Of a stretch of 64,000 nucleotides of DNA, positions 25,320 through 36,970 are shown one piece after another. The position numbers were made by a program, and so were the translations under genes. This DNA is from Cinclus cinclus. Taxonomy: Eukaryota; Chordata; Aves; Passeriformes; Cinclidae. How positions within the stretch are numbered: the stretch's first letter is position 1; each line of letters starts with the position of its first letter. Where the stretch lies: assembly GCF_963662255.1 (NCBI RefSeq), contig NC_085067.1, positions 9,735,648 to 9,799,647 of the forward strand, written 5' to 3'. The notes under the pieces were generated by a model. That model searched no databases and was not told the origin of the DNA. It saw only the letters and a program-made list of their open reading frames with translations.

Positions 25320-25832
25320 GCCTGGGAGGCACCTCTGGAGTGCTGTGTCCAGCTCTGGATCCTCAGCACAGCAGCGACAGCGAGCTCCTGGAGCAGGGCC
25401 AGCACAGGCTGTGAGGATGAGGAGGGCCTGGAGCATCTCCGCGCCCAGGAAAGGCTGAGGGAGCTGGGGCTGTTGAGCCTCGAGAGGAGCCCCAGCTGAG
25501 AGGGACCCTCAGCCCTGGGTGTCCCTGTGTGCAGGGAGGGTCAGAGCAGGGCCCAGGCTCTGCTCCAGGGCCCAGCAGTGACACCAGAGGAACGGGCAGG
25601 GACTGAGCCCAGCAACTGCCCCTGCACAGGAGGCACAAATTCTGCCCTGGGCAGTGCCCAGCCCTGAACAGGCTGCCCAGGGAGGGGCTGGAGTGTCCCT
25701 CAGCGGGGATATTCCAGAGCCACATGGGCACAACCCTGTGCCCTGTGCTCTGGGATGGCCCTGCCTGAGCAGGGAGGTGGCACCAGGGACCCTCTGTGGT
25801 CCCTTTCCAGCCTGGCCCAGCCTGGGGTTCTG
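25320..25832 (+). mobile_element. CR1 LINE 3' fragment, copy A2
   Basis: One of the longest CR1 fragments in the window. Its 5' part (25322-25500) corresponds to the distal CR1 ORF2 and 3' region (TGGAGTGCTGTGTCCAGCTC, GAAAGGCTGAGGGAGCTGGG). Its 3' part (25556-25815) is nearly identical to 9924-10183. No intact reverse transcriptase frame is present. Confidence 0.88.
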
Positions 25833-27018
25833 GGATCCACTGGCAAGACAAAAGACAAGACCAAGTATTATAAAGACCATGGAAAGAAACAAGGTATGAA
25901 ACACATTTAGGCTTTGACTTTCCATGTGGCAGTCTCAGACTCTATTTCCCCACTGCATTCCCCAAATATTTCCTCCCTGTCCCACCATCCCTGGTCATCC
26001 TGGCCATCCCTGTCCCAAAGCCCTTCAGAACTGACCAGGATATTTAGGATTAATGGCTGAGCTTTATTGTTTCCATCCACAAAATGGATATTGCTCATCT
26101 GAAGGTTATGGTCAGAACCGATGGCTCTAAAGCTCCTTAAAGATATGATGCTGTAAAAATTGTAAAGGCTATTGATGGTTTGTTATTTTTTATCTGTAAT
26201 ATTTACTGCCTTTCACTTCCTTCTTGCATAACATAGCAAATGTTGTTCTGCTTCCTGAAAATGTGTGGTAAATCAAGTGATTCCACTGTTGTTTTCAAAT
26301 ATCCTTACTGAGTGTTAGTTTTCATGCACGTTTTGGAATCTATGTAAAATATGCCTTAAATAGCTGAATAAAATAAATGCCAGGGCTCTTACAGCTTTTT
26401 CCACCTGCTTTCAATGCAGAGCTGCCAAACAGTTTCAGTGGTTTATAGCCTGTTGCCCAAAATCAAATTCTGTGTTACTTTTGGTTTAAGGGCTAATAGC
26501 TTTTTGAAATATATTAGTGTTTTCTGGTGTCAGATCCAAGATTAGCTGTTTATCCATTGTTCCAAGAGGTATTCTATAATCCTGTGGCACAGTCAACTTT
26601 ATGAGAAATTTTACAACCTTTCATGAGAGCCTTGTGTTTTAAAATGCTAAAAAAGCAGTTAAGGAGAGAGGAAAACAAAGCACTGCAGTGTGTCCCTGTG
26701 ATGTTCCATTGGCCTTTGAAGTGCTGGGGAGTGAGGAGGGATGACTGCAGGAATGACTGCAGGAATGACTGCAGGAGGAATCACTTTGCCCAGACAGACT
26801 GAGGAGCCAGCCAGCCAAAGTTTTTAAGTGCTGCAGAACTGCTTTACTGGAGGAGTATTTGCCTGAAGTCAATTAACAGCCAGAGTGGGGGAGCCCAAAT
26901 CACTGCCAGACCTTGAGCATGTCCTTGGGACAGCAGCACTGAGAGAATGACATCCATTGGACTGATGTCAGTCAATCCTGATTTTTTCACGTGAGATCAA
27001 AACCAAAGTGGCCAGCAG
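25833..27018. other. intergenic unique sequence
   Basis: No gene is recognised. The 26100-26620 part is AT-rich and non-repetitive. A short perfect tandem repeat at 26741-26776 is listed separately. Confidence 0.5.
26741..26776. repeat. 12-bp perfect tandem repeat, three copies
   Basis: The unit ATGACTGCAGGA occurs three times without a mismatch at 26741, 26753 and 26765. Confidence 0.95.
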
Positions 27019-27572
27019 ATTGAGGAGAGGGATTGTGTCCCTGTGCTCAGGTGACACCCCACCTGCAGAGCTGTCCCAGCCCTGGGCCCAGCACAGGCAG
27101 GACCTGGAGCTGCTGCAGAGAGTCCAGAGGAGGCACCAGGATGATCAGAGGATGGAGCAGCTCTGCTGGAGGAAAGGCTGAGGGAGCTGGGATTGTTCAG
27201 CTGGAGAGGAGAAGCTTTGGGGTGACCTCAGTGTGACCTTGCAGGACCTGAAGAAGCTGACAGGAGAGATGGCAAGGGATGGAGGGACAGTACGGGAAGA
27301 ATGGCTTCCCAGTGCCAGAGGGAAGGGACAGATGGGATATTGGGATGGAATTGTTCCCTAGGAGGGTGGCAGGCCCTGGCACAGGGTGCCCAGAGCAGCT
27401 GTGGCTGCCCCTGGATCCCTGGCAGTGCCCAAGGCCAGGTTGGACATTGGGGCTTGGAGCTGCCTGGGACAGTGGAAAGTGTCCCTGCCATGGATGGGGT
27501 GGAATGAGATGAGCTTTACGTTTCCTTCTAACCCAATGCATTCTGGTATTCTCTTCTGTGATTCTGGGATTT
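27019..27572 (+). mobile_element. CR1 LINE 3' end, copy B3 (longest)
   Basis: This is the longest CR1 fragment here, about 550 bp in + orientation. It runs from the distal ORF2 and 3' region (CTGGAGCTGCTGCAGAGAGT, GAAAGGCTGAGGGAGCTGGG) through GGCACAGGGTGCCCAGAGC to a tail of TTCTGTGATTCTGGG. It is 5'-truncated and has no coding capacity. Confidence 0.92.
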
Positions 27573-28727
27573 CAGACAGTGCAAAAGCAGGACTTTTGGG
27601 TGCATCCATTGCTTCCAGGTGGTTCCTCCAGGGCCAGACAAAGGCAGAGCACTGCTGGGCAGGCTCAGGACATCCCTGCTTTGTGCTCCATTGCAGACTG
27701 TGGGTAAAACTGGGATGAAGTCTCTCCATAATACTTTATTGCTCTTTTGCATGGGGAAAAAGGGAAACACCCAAGTGCTGTGATGAGATAGACCAGAGGA
27801 GGAAGAATTGGATGCGCTCAGCACTGTTTTTTTCCTTTAAAAGCTACTCTGAGACCTTCAGCCCTAGATGCAAATTATATCCCTCCAGGAGAAGTATTTC
27901 TGAGGCAGGGTCCAGCACATCATTTTCTCTCCCTGCCTCCTTAAAGATGTCATATCCTTCCCCCACAACAAATGCTATTGTTGGAAAGAAAATGGAAAAT
28001 TTTTCTGGCAATTCTTCTGAAATGAAAGCAGCAATCTTCAAAGCTAAGAACAATCCCTTCAGGGTAGCTGAGTAACTGCTCAGGCTATACAAAACCAGCC
28101 AATTTGTACTTGTGAGGTATCAAGACTCAGCTGCTCCATCGGGCTGGAGATGTTTGTACCTGGCAGTGGCTGGAGTTATGTGTCACTGGGTCATGGTGGG
28201 CTGGGCCTGGTCACTGAATGGTGCTCGAAGCCTGTTTTTGTATTGAGGGAGAAATCACAGCCTATTTTGGGCACCATTTTTCCTTTGATTGAGGAAGTCA
28301 CAGGTTTGGCTGAGCCTTGGGATCTGCTTTCTTTTGCAGCTCTACCATTCTGTGCCTGGTGGGAGTGGGGCAAGCTCAGCCTCCCCTGGTTTGTCCTCCC
28401 AGCCAAAACTCTGCTTTGTTTTGTCCCAAATCTCCTACTGCAGTTCCACCTAAACATTAAATGCGAGGAGGAGACAGGGTTCTCTGTGAATAACTCCCCA
28501 ACTGAGAATATTGGTGGTAAAAAGAAGACTCCTACCTGAAAAGAGCTTTTTGGGGGGGCTTCCGCAGTGGGATTAGCAGTTCTGTGGATCCCACCTCCCA
28601 AACCAACCACTCCCCTGTGGCTGGCAATATTTCAGCACCAGTGCTGAAACACCAGATCTGAGGACTTCAGGCTGTTCAGTCACTCTGAAACTGCGGCCTT
28701 CAATTGAGTATCTGAATATTTGACCCA
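27573..28727. other. intergenic unique sequence
   Basis: No gene is recognised. Open frames at 28150-28539 (+) and 28191-28610 (-) overlap on opposite strands and carry no known domain. Confidence 0.5.
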
Positions 28728-29012
28728 TGAGAAGATGGACAAGATGATCAGAGGGATGGAGGGTTGAAACTCCTCTCTAAGGAAAGGCTGAGAGAGCTGA
28801 CAGGAAACCTGTCAAGCTTACAAGGTCCTGGCACAGGGTGCTCAGAGCAGCTGTGGCTGCCCCTGGATCCCTGGCAGTGCCCAAGGCAAGGTTGGACATT
28901 GGGTTTTGGAGCTGCCTGGGACAGTGGAAGGTGCCCCTGCCCATGGCAGGGGTGGAATGAGAAGGGCTTTAAGGTTCTCTCCAACCCAAGCCAAGCTATC
29001 ACTCTATGACTA
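28728..29012 (+). mobile_element. CR1 LINE 3' end, copy B4, internally deleted
   Basis: Carries GATGATCAGAGGGATGGAGG and AAGGAAAGGCTGAGAGAGCT, then jumps directly to GGCACAGGGTGCTCAGAGC. The roughly 100 bp that separate these blocks in the 27019 copy are missing. It ends in a degraded tail, ATCACTCTATGAC. Confidence 0.87.
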
Positions 29013-30527
29013 CCCCGAAAATTCAGCCCTGTGCATTTTGCCTGGAGATACCCAATGAATCAACAGCAAATCTGTGATCGAATCCAGTTAGGTTTTGTTT
29101 TTCCCACTGTACCTTTCATTGAACGCCACAAGGATACACAGCACCTGTGAGGTTTTGCTGAGACAGGCACTTGGTGTGTCTGGGGAACTGGGAAGACAGT
29201 TCATATAGATTCCCAAAATAAAATAAAAGGCTGCCTGAGAGGGAAGTTCAGTTGTTTAACTCAGAGTGTAAACACATATATGTCTGTTTCTTGACCTACT
29301 TGATTTTCTAAACATTAAGAACTGCTTTGAATTATTGTTTTTTGCTGGGATGCAGACATCTTGAAATTTTTATGAGAAACATCTTCTAAATTCTGTAGCA
29401 AGTATTTACTGATGTCAGTCAATGATGTTTAATCAGTGTGATGCAGTTCACGCTGGCATTTGTCAAGCAGTTGTTGCTGTCTGTGATTCCTTTTTATTGG
29501 GAGGTTTAAAATTTTTGGGTTAAAGCAGTGTATTACTTGCAGATGGCCAGCCCACTATTCAGAACCCCAGCAGGATAAACACTCCCCTGGCATGCCTGTG
29601 GCACAATTTAAGCACAGTATGAGAGACATCTGAGTACTGCAAAAGAAGAATTACATGAAAAGACATAGGCAGGCAAGTATTTGTGCACAGTGGTTTGTAA
29701 AAGTCACGGGATTTAAAAAAAATTTGCTTTCTTTAATACAACACTGTCTGTATTTTGTGATTGACACACGGAGGGTTCTCGTGGATAAGGAATAAAAGAA
29801 GGGTGTCAGTTTTCCATTGGCATCTCTGGCCGCACCCATGAACAAAGCTTGGGTTTGTACCTTCAGTACAGTCTCTGTGACTTTGGATTCTCATCCTGCC
29901 TGATATGGTCCTGCTGGGGGGAGCAGGAGAGTTGGCAGAGCCATGGACGGTTCAGAAAAGGCTTTGAACTTTGACCTTATGCTGAGTACTTGGTGTAAGA
30001 CAGGAGATAAGTCATCCCTCTGGGGCATGAGCTGTAGCATCCAGAAAGCCCTCAGAGCAAAGGCTCAAGCAGCAGCCAAGAGGGGATACTCCATTTCTGG
30101 GCTCTCCTCTGAGGTGGGAGAGGTCAGGTTGCTACAGGAAGCAAGAGCAGGCTTTTGGGGAGACAGCTGAGCCCTGAGAGGATTCCTCCATCCAAGCGAA
30201 CTGACTTCTGGGCTTTGTCTGGACATTGAGTTCTGGGCTTAGTCTTTCTTGGCTGCAGTGTCAGAGCTGCACTTCTGACAGTCATGGGAAAGGCAGTCCC
30301 CACGTTAATAGGAACAGGGATGATGCAGTTTGACTTTGAGATCTTTCAGCATTTCCCTGCTTCCCACAGGCATGGCTGTCCTGCAGTGCTGGTGCAGGGC
30401 CCAGCAGGTAAGTGTGTCAGCCTGGGACTGGTGACAGCCTGACCTCTTGTCCTGAAGGCTCCTAAAGGCTTTGGTCCTGGCCAGGTCCTTTGAGTCATCT
30501 CTTGGTCTCCTTGGAATTTAAACTCCA
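29013..30527. other. intergenic unique sequence
   Basis: Nothing recognisable beyond short AT-rich runs (29200-29540) and an A-run near 29716. Confidence 0.5.
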
Positions 30528-30785
30528 GGGAACAGCTCCCCACTGCCAAAGGGAAGGGATGGATGGGACATTGGGAAGGAATTGTTCCTGTAAGGGTGTG
30601 CAGGCCCTGGCACAGGGTGCTCAGAGCAGCTGTGGCTGCCCCTGGACCCCTGGAAGTGTCCAAGGCCAGGCTGGATGGAGCTTGGAGCAGCCTGGGATAG
30701 TGGAAGGTGTCTCTGCCCATGGCAGGGGTGGCACTGGATAGACTCTAAGGTCCTTTGCAACCAAACCATTCTGTGACTCTGTGGT
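30528..30785 (+). mobile_element. CR1 LINE 3' end, copy B5
   Basis: Same 3' subfamily in + orientation, with GGCACAGGGTGCTCAGAGC at about 30609-30627 and an ATTCTGTGACTCTGTGG tail. More diverged than the copies at 19190 and 50900. Confidence 0.88.
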
Positions 30786-33109
30786 TTTTTCAAAGGTCTT
30801 CATGTTTTTGAAGACCTTTCTCCATTCTTTCATCTTTTTGTTAGCTGGTATAACATGAAGATACAATGGTATTCCCTGGCTCAAGGACTATCAGGTGTTG
30901 ATTAGGTGCTGAAATAACTTAGGCCATGTAAGTATATTCTGTAATAAAAAAGAAATAAGTGAGGATTTATTTTCTAGTCACACAAGAAGTCAATATTTAA
31001 AATGGATTTTCTGATTTTTCGATGATTTATCAAAATTTCAATGAGTTTGCTCCTCTTGCTCTTCTCCCTTCCCCCCTGTTTTTCAAGGAATAAGCTGAAG
31101 CTTTTCAACCCAGCTCTAATAATAAAATTATTTAAGAATTAGGTTCTGGTCATCAAGATGAATATTGATGTTCAAAGCAGCAAAACTGAAGAGTAGTTGA
31201 CTTTAAACTATGATTTTGCTTTTTGTAAGTTCCTTAATTTCTGAAGTCAGTCAAAAGCTGAAGCCATTCTAGAAGCTTTATAAATGCTGATCCTGAAAGA
31301 TACTTATTGATAACCATAGCACAGATCTTTTTAATATCCTTGAGGGAGCCATGCAGCAATCTCATATGCTAAAAGCACAATAAGTTGCTTGTTTTTTCAC
31401 AGCATTTCCCTGAGGTATCAGTGATGAGCTGTCCATGCTCACAGGCTGAACTTAAAAATTCATGAAATATGAATGGAGTTATTGTAATGTGCAACTAAAT
31501 ATGCTCCCAACTTTGAAGATAACACTGAGGAAAGTTACTTTCGTGCATTAGCTGTTCCCATAGTGGAGAAAAACGTTAAGGCTGGGGATAAAGGGTTCAC
31601 TCCTTGATGTTCTATATGCATCAGAATGGCTCAGAGAGAGCAGAGTGAGCCATAAACTTCAGAATATTGGCTCCTGATAATAATAAAACATCTTTCTATA
31701 CATGTTTTACTCCTTTCACCAGCCCAGGCCTCACAGTGATGTTGGTGACCCTTGTAGGGAGCAGATTCTACATGGAGAAAACACCAGTGGGAAAAACAAG
31801 GAGTTCAAAAGCAACATGGAGGCTTAAATTAATCTACCTAATGAAGATTGGGCTTTCTCAGAGATGGTTTTGGTGGCAAAGCAACAAAATTGAGGCTGAA
31901 TAATCAGGAATTCTTGAGAGCCTGAGAGAAAAAAGGGAAGATGCAACTGCTGACCACCACCTGAAGCCTGGAAGCAAAGAAATTACTCAAATGGCACTCA
32001 CAGCACTCTAGTCAGAACTCTCAGACTTAGAGGAAACACAATTAGCTTTAAATTGAACCTTTTCTGCAGGTTTTTGTTTGTCTGTTTTCTTAATTTGCAG
32101 ATCACTGTTTTCACACATGGATTTGGTTATGAAAAAGCTCATTTATGCAATTGAAAGAAATTTATCTAAAAGACCCAAACATTTTTTTCCCCTTTGAACT
32201 GGTGCTACAAGGCTGGAAATGTAACTGGGTGCACCCTGGGATCATCTGGGTGAGGACAGAGCTGGTGCTGAGGGAAGGCACCCTTGCCCTGGAGAACCCC
32301 CAGCACTGGCAGAAGCTCCAGTGAGTAACAGAAACGATTTTTCCTGCCTGTTTTACATCTCCCAGACTGTGAAGACAGTCTGCCCCAGATCTGTCATGGT
32401 ATCATGCTACCATCACACACTCCTGAAGTGATCGGGGGGTGATAGCTCCTGCAAATCAAGTTATTTTTGTATTTTTAATACTTCTTCAAACTGGCAGCTC
32501 ATGTTGGCTGTATTTTAAGGAGCAAAGATTTCAGCTAAAGCATTACTATGTCATTAACCAATCCATTGAATATTCATGATTTAGTGCATTTTTTTCCCCA
32601 CAGAAGGAGAAAAGTAATTATTTTGGCTAGCACTTGAAAAGTATGTGTGTGCTGTTCACAGAACTCCACTGGAATGGGCAAAAATAGAATTTTTCTATTA
32701 GACATGCAAACTGATCTCCTCTGCCTGATACTGACACATATCCTTCAGTTCTTCTTCTCTATTTAGTAACAATGTTTCAAGCTATTTTTTTCTTGGTAGA
32801 AATGTAATGAAAATGAAAAAAGGATAAAAAAAATAGAAGAAAAAAACCTCCAAACTCTTCAGTGGAGGCTGAGCTATGCCTTAGTTGAACCCTGATTTAG
32901 AGAGTGGAGTCTTGACAGACCTTTTCAAGCAACCATTTTGTATTTGCTGTTGAAATTTAGTTCAGTGTTCTGGGGGTGCAAAGCCCAAAGGAAATATGTG
33001 TGGGGAAGCTGCTCTCAGGCCTTGGGATGCCACAAAGCATAACTTTACCTGGTGTCCTACAGCCATGTCCTGTTGGTGTCCAACATCAGGGCAGGGTGAC
33101 AGGAAAGAG
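30786..33109. other. intergenic AT-rich unique sequence
   Basis: More than 2 kb without a recognised repeat or gene. Several AT-rich segments (30930-31160, 32440-32860) could hold regulatory elements, but nothing in the sequence alone identifies them. An A-rich run occurs at about 32813-32847. Confidence 0.45.
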
Positions 33110-33346
33110 CTCCAGGTCATGCGAGAAGTTAAATCAGATATTAGGAAAGTTTCATCACTGAGGGTGGTCAGGGCCTGCCCACAGCAGGATGGAATCAGCA
33201 CCCCTGGAAGGGTTTAGAAGACACATGGGTGAGGCAGGTGGGAACAGAGGTAGTGCTGAACAGGACGGTGAGGCTGGGTTGATGCTTGCACTGGATGATG
33301 TTGGAGGTCTTTCCCAACCTTGGTGGTTCTGTGATTCTCTGATTTA
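33110..33346 (+). mobile_element. CR1 LINE 3' end, older subfamily
   Basis: Typical CR1 features in + orientation: TTAGGAAAGTTTCATCACTG, GGTGGTCAGGGCCTGCCCA, then TGGATGATGTTGGAGGTCTT and a tail of GGTTCTGTGATTCTCTGAT. It differs from the B copies throughout, so it belongs to another CR1 lineage. Sequence from about 32995 may be part of it. Confidence 0.85.
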
Positions 33347-35329
33347 GTGGACTCTGATGTTTGTTGTTGTTATCTGAAGCATTCTGCTCTCCCTGGTCGC
33401 TGTCAGGGAGGTGCAGAGGGATGTGTACGTGGATAATTCTGCATCTCTGGTGACACAGGTGGCACTTGGCTCCTTGGCAGTCCCAGAGAGCTGAGCCTTG
33501 TTCAGAATGTGCTGAGTCAGGCCACATTGAAGGGAATGGGATGCCTAGTGTGAATACTCTGGGGTTTGTTTGGTCTCCTCAGGCCAGAAGTGACTGGAGT
33601 ACCACTGAACAAAACTGAAATAACTTCTCCCAAGTGAACGAAATGACGGGAAAGTTGTTGCTGTTGCTGAGAGCAGCACAGCAAAAGGAGCCTGTGGAAC
33701 ACAGAATGCTGCAAACCAGTTCAGAAAGAGGGATCAGCTTTTCCTCAGGCTGGTTCCCTTAGCAGTTCTGCAAAGGGGAGCACTGCCCAGCTGCCCCCGA
33801 GGCCAGCAGCAGGGCCAGCTGTCCTGGAGGCACGTGCAGCTGGGCTGGGGACAGTCCCAGGTGATGGGATCATGGTCAGCCAGCACAGCTTCAAAGTCTG
33901 CTGCTTGCCTCTCCCCAGAATAAAAGAACAACAGCAGCAACAGAAACTTGGGGAGCTTTTAGGAGTTTATCCTTCCAGATAGGGCAGGGGAAATCCTGGC
34001 ATATGTGTATTTTGACATTTTAGCTCTCATGTTATTCCCCACACAGAGATTTTTTTCCTTGCATTATTTTGGACATCTTTATTGTCCTGCTGTGCTGTCC
34101 TCCCCAGGACCACACACTCACGGGTGCCAGGTGCCCTGTAGCCATCTCTCAGCCTAAGGGGACTTGTGGCTTTCTCCCTCCCTCCAGTTTTTTGGGGACT
34201 TCTGCTCCTTTCTTAGAGGAAGTGGTAGCAAAAATGCTTGTCTTGTCCTTCAGCAAGGAGCTGCTTCAAATTCTTGCATTCTTCTTTAAGATCCTAAGAT
34301 TTTTTCTTTTTTTTTTTTTTTTTTGATTGGGATCATCTGTAACAGCCATGTGCCAAAAGCCTTTAAATCCAGCTTTTTCCAAACTGGTTTATAATTAAAA
34401 TAGATCTTGCTGCTTCTGGTAATACACCAGCCTGACTTCAGTGGGAGCAGTGGTAATGAAGGACAGCAGGAACGGGTCTTTATCCTAGACTGCTTCAGAA
34501 TAAGCAGCAGGTACTTTTCTGTTTGCACAAATATTTCTGCTCCTGACAGTTAAGGCCATGTGGTTTCCCTTTTTGGTAAACTACTCTGCCAAGTTGGGGT
34601 GGTGTTTGTTTATTTGTTTAATAAAAAGTGCGTTTTTTTATAGAGAAGAAAAATCTCCGTTGTCAGCTTTGGAATCAAATCTTGTGTTTATCTGTGCCAG
34701 AACACCCCTATAGAACCCCCAAACCAGCTTCCCCTCAGTGCCTGCCAAAAGCTGGTTTTCAGCTATTTGTGAGGCATTTCTAGTGAGGTATTTGTGTCAC
34801 ACAAATCACTCACATTTTCACCCCCTTATAATGAACCTGGGTGTGGATGATGGACTGACCACAGTATTTCAGGGTCTGACTAGGAGTTATGTGCCTGTCT
34901 CTTCTCCAGGTTTGTAGCAGGATCTGCGGTCTGAACATACAAACCATAAAAGTCTTCATGTGCAGCTAGGACTGAATTAAAACTCCAAATCCTCCAAGGC
35001 AATTTTTGGTTTGTTTCCATGACATTGATTTTTTGTTGTGGTTTTTTTTTTTCCTTTTAATTATGGATTGAAGGTGAGAGGGGTTATTCTTACCTTTTGA
35101 AAAGTTGCCTTGTAGGATACTATGACTCAAGGTTGTTTGAATTTCTAATGCCTGTTGGTGCCATCTTTCTGAAAAGCAGTGTTAACTGTGGCATATGGCT
35201 AAAAGACAAAGCTTGGAAAACGGGGGTTACTGAGGTTTTTCAGTAGTGGCTGTGCCCTCATGAGAAGATTCAGCATTCAAGCATTAAAACGTTGGATGTG
35301 AATTGTAGTTTATGATGTTTTATCACTTC
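33347..35329. other. intergenic sequence upstream of the CpG region
   Basis: No gene is recognised. A poly-T tract lies at about 34306-34324 and T-rich runs near 35040-35060. Confidence 0.5.
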
Positions 35330-35643
35330 ACCTCATGCCAAGGTCTGAGGTACAGACGATCCTTGCTAACGACACTTGTGACAGCTCGGAAGTCATTCTC
35401 TCGCTCCGACACGGAGCCTGGGGAAGCAGGATGCTTCCTTTGTGCCGGGGCAGGGAAAGCCAAGGTTCCGAGGGAGAGGACAAACCTTCCATCCGGGAGA
35501 GCGGGGAGCAGAATCCAGGAGAGAGCCACGCACCGGCACGGGGGCTCAAACTTTCTGTGACACCGAGCAGCCCGAGCGCGTTACCGCGACCGGCGCCATC
35601 TCCATCCGCTACAGTCCCGCACTGCCCATCCCCGCACTGCCCG
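35330..35643. promoter_or_regulatory. GC-rich upstream flank of the GALNT17 CpG island
   Basis: GC content and CpG frequency rise sharply here compared with the preceding kilobases, for example around 35380-35420 and 35575-35610. The trend resumes beyond the LTR at 35644-36163, so this flank was probably contiguous with the GALNT17 CpG island before the insertion. It holds no defensible coding sequence. Open frames on both strands reflect GC richness. Confidence 0.55.
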
Positions 35644-36163
35644 TGTTACAAATGTTCGTCACACACACTGACTCAGAGCCAATTGTCCATCAACCAGTGG
35701 AATTTATTAAGCAAGCGGTAACAAGCAAAAGCAGCGCTGGGCGGCCGGGAGTTTGCACTCCACCAACGGCGCGCACTTTCCTCTCTCAGTCCTTTGGGTT
35801 TTATACCCCTTGTTTCTGGTGTACGTGTCCCTTTTGCAATCGGGTCTGCGCTGGCACTGCCTGTTGATAGGGGTCGTACTTTGCCCTCCGGTGGTTGTTG
35901 GAATGAAGAAGACTCCTCTTCCTTGCAGCCGTATCTTGACCTATGAACCTCTGCCTTATCAGTAGATCCTTTTTACACATTGAACAATGGATACTTAAGT
36001 ATGGTTAACTAGCTCAGCTAAAACTAATCATATCAAGACATTCTTGTGGGCTACGGGTGCATGACTTGTGCCCTCTCAAATCCGGTTCTATTTTCTGTTA
36101 TTTTATTGAACTCCTGGTAGTCCTTTTATTTTAATGAACAATTCTTATGTTGTTTTTATTACA
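35644..36163 (-). mobile_element. solo ERV LTR, antisense, inside the GALNT17 promoter region
   Basis: Read on the minus strand, this 520-bp unit starts with TGTAATAAAAAC and ends with TTTGTAACA. It has a TATAAAA box at 35799-35805 and an AATAAA signal at 35703-35708, the order and spacing expected of U3-R-U5. Short terminal inverted bases (TGT...ACA) are present. No gag, pol or env adjoins it, so it is a solo LTR. Immediate flanks (GCCCG on the left, CCCAG on the right) do not form a clean target duplication. A 20-bp sequence is shared by both sides further out (35616-35635 and 36178-36197). On the + strand the 3' U5 part contains an AP-1-type TGACTCA at 35669-35675 and a CCAAT at 35679-35683. 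Family assignment is not attempted. Confidence 0.75.
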
Positions 36164-36690
36164 CCCAGCACTCCTCACCCCGCACTGCCCATCCCCGCGC
36201 GGTCCCGGCGCTCCCCATCCCGTAGGGCCGGCGGGGGCCATGCCCGGCCGCGCTGCCCGCTCGGCCCCGCCGCAGCCCCCGCGCCGCTCGGGCCTCCATG
36301 CCGGGCTGTGGCGGCGGCCGGGCCGCTCTCCGCAGGCGCGGGCGCTGCGCGGGGGCTCTGCCGCAGCCGCCGGCCCTGCGCGGGGCGGGGGCTCTGCCGC
36401 GGCCGCCGCGCCGCCCCCCGCCCGGGCTCCGTGAGGGGCGGGCGCCCCGCGCCCCCGCCCGCCCCCGGCCCCGGCCCCGCTCCGCCCGCGCAGGGGGCGC
36501 CGGCCCGGCCCGCTCCGCGCAGCAGCGGCTCCGCTCCCCCCGCGGGCCGGCGGAGGCGGGAGGCGGGCGGGGGCCGGGCGTTGATGCCGGCGTTGATGTC
36601 GCCGCTGCCGCCGCTGCCGCCGCTGCTGCCGCAGGGCTCCTCGGCCGCGCGGCCGCCCCGCAGCCCCGGCGCGGCCGCCCTGCGCGGGGC

Positions 36691-36768
36691 ATGAAGTTGC
36701 GGCGGCGGCAGCGCGGCGGGCGGAGCGGGGCGGGCGGCCCCAGCCGCGCCTCCTCTGCGGGTCCATAG
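36691..36768 (+). other. candidate upstream ORF 1 of GALNT17 (25 codons)
   Basis: An ATG at 36691 opens a 25-codon frame rich in Arg and Gly, ending in TAG at 36766-36768. It counts as an upstream ORF only if transcription starts before 36691, which is unknown. The peptide composition is just that of the CpG island. Confidence 0.3.
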
Positions 36769-36883
36769 TCCGGGGCGGGCTCGCCGTGCCTGGCTGAGCG
36801 GTGCCGCTACTCGCCAGCCCTCCCGCTCCGCTCGCCTCCGCGGTCGTGAAGCCAGCGCGGCCGGCCGGGACGCGCTCCCCGCG

Positions 36884-36925
36884 ATGTGCGCGCAGAGGCG
36901 GGCGGCCGCCGGCCCGCTCCCATAG
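36884..36925 (+). other. candidate upstream ORF 2 of GALNT17 (13 codons)
   Basis: An ATG at 36884 with G at -3 opens a 13-codon frame closed by TAG at 36923-36925, 45 nt before the GALNT17 start. The closeness makes this the upstream ORF most likely to be inside the 5' UTR. The main ATG has a weaker -3 base (T) but G at +4, so the uORF could reduce main-frame initiation. The role is inferred. Confidence 0.5.
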
Positions 36926-36970
36926 CCCTGCCGGCAGCGCGGCGGCTGGCGGGGCCCTTCGGGAAGTTTG

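Noticed and set aside
36968..36970. TTG as an alternative start one codon before the GALNT17 ATG
   Set aside because: The conserved protein begins at the ATG at 36971, and a TTG start has no support.
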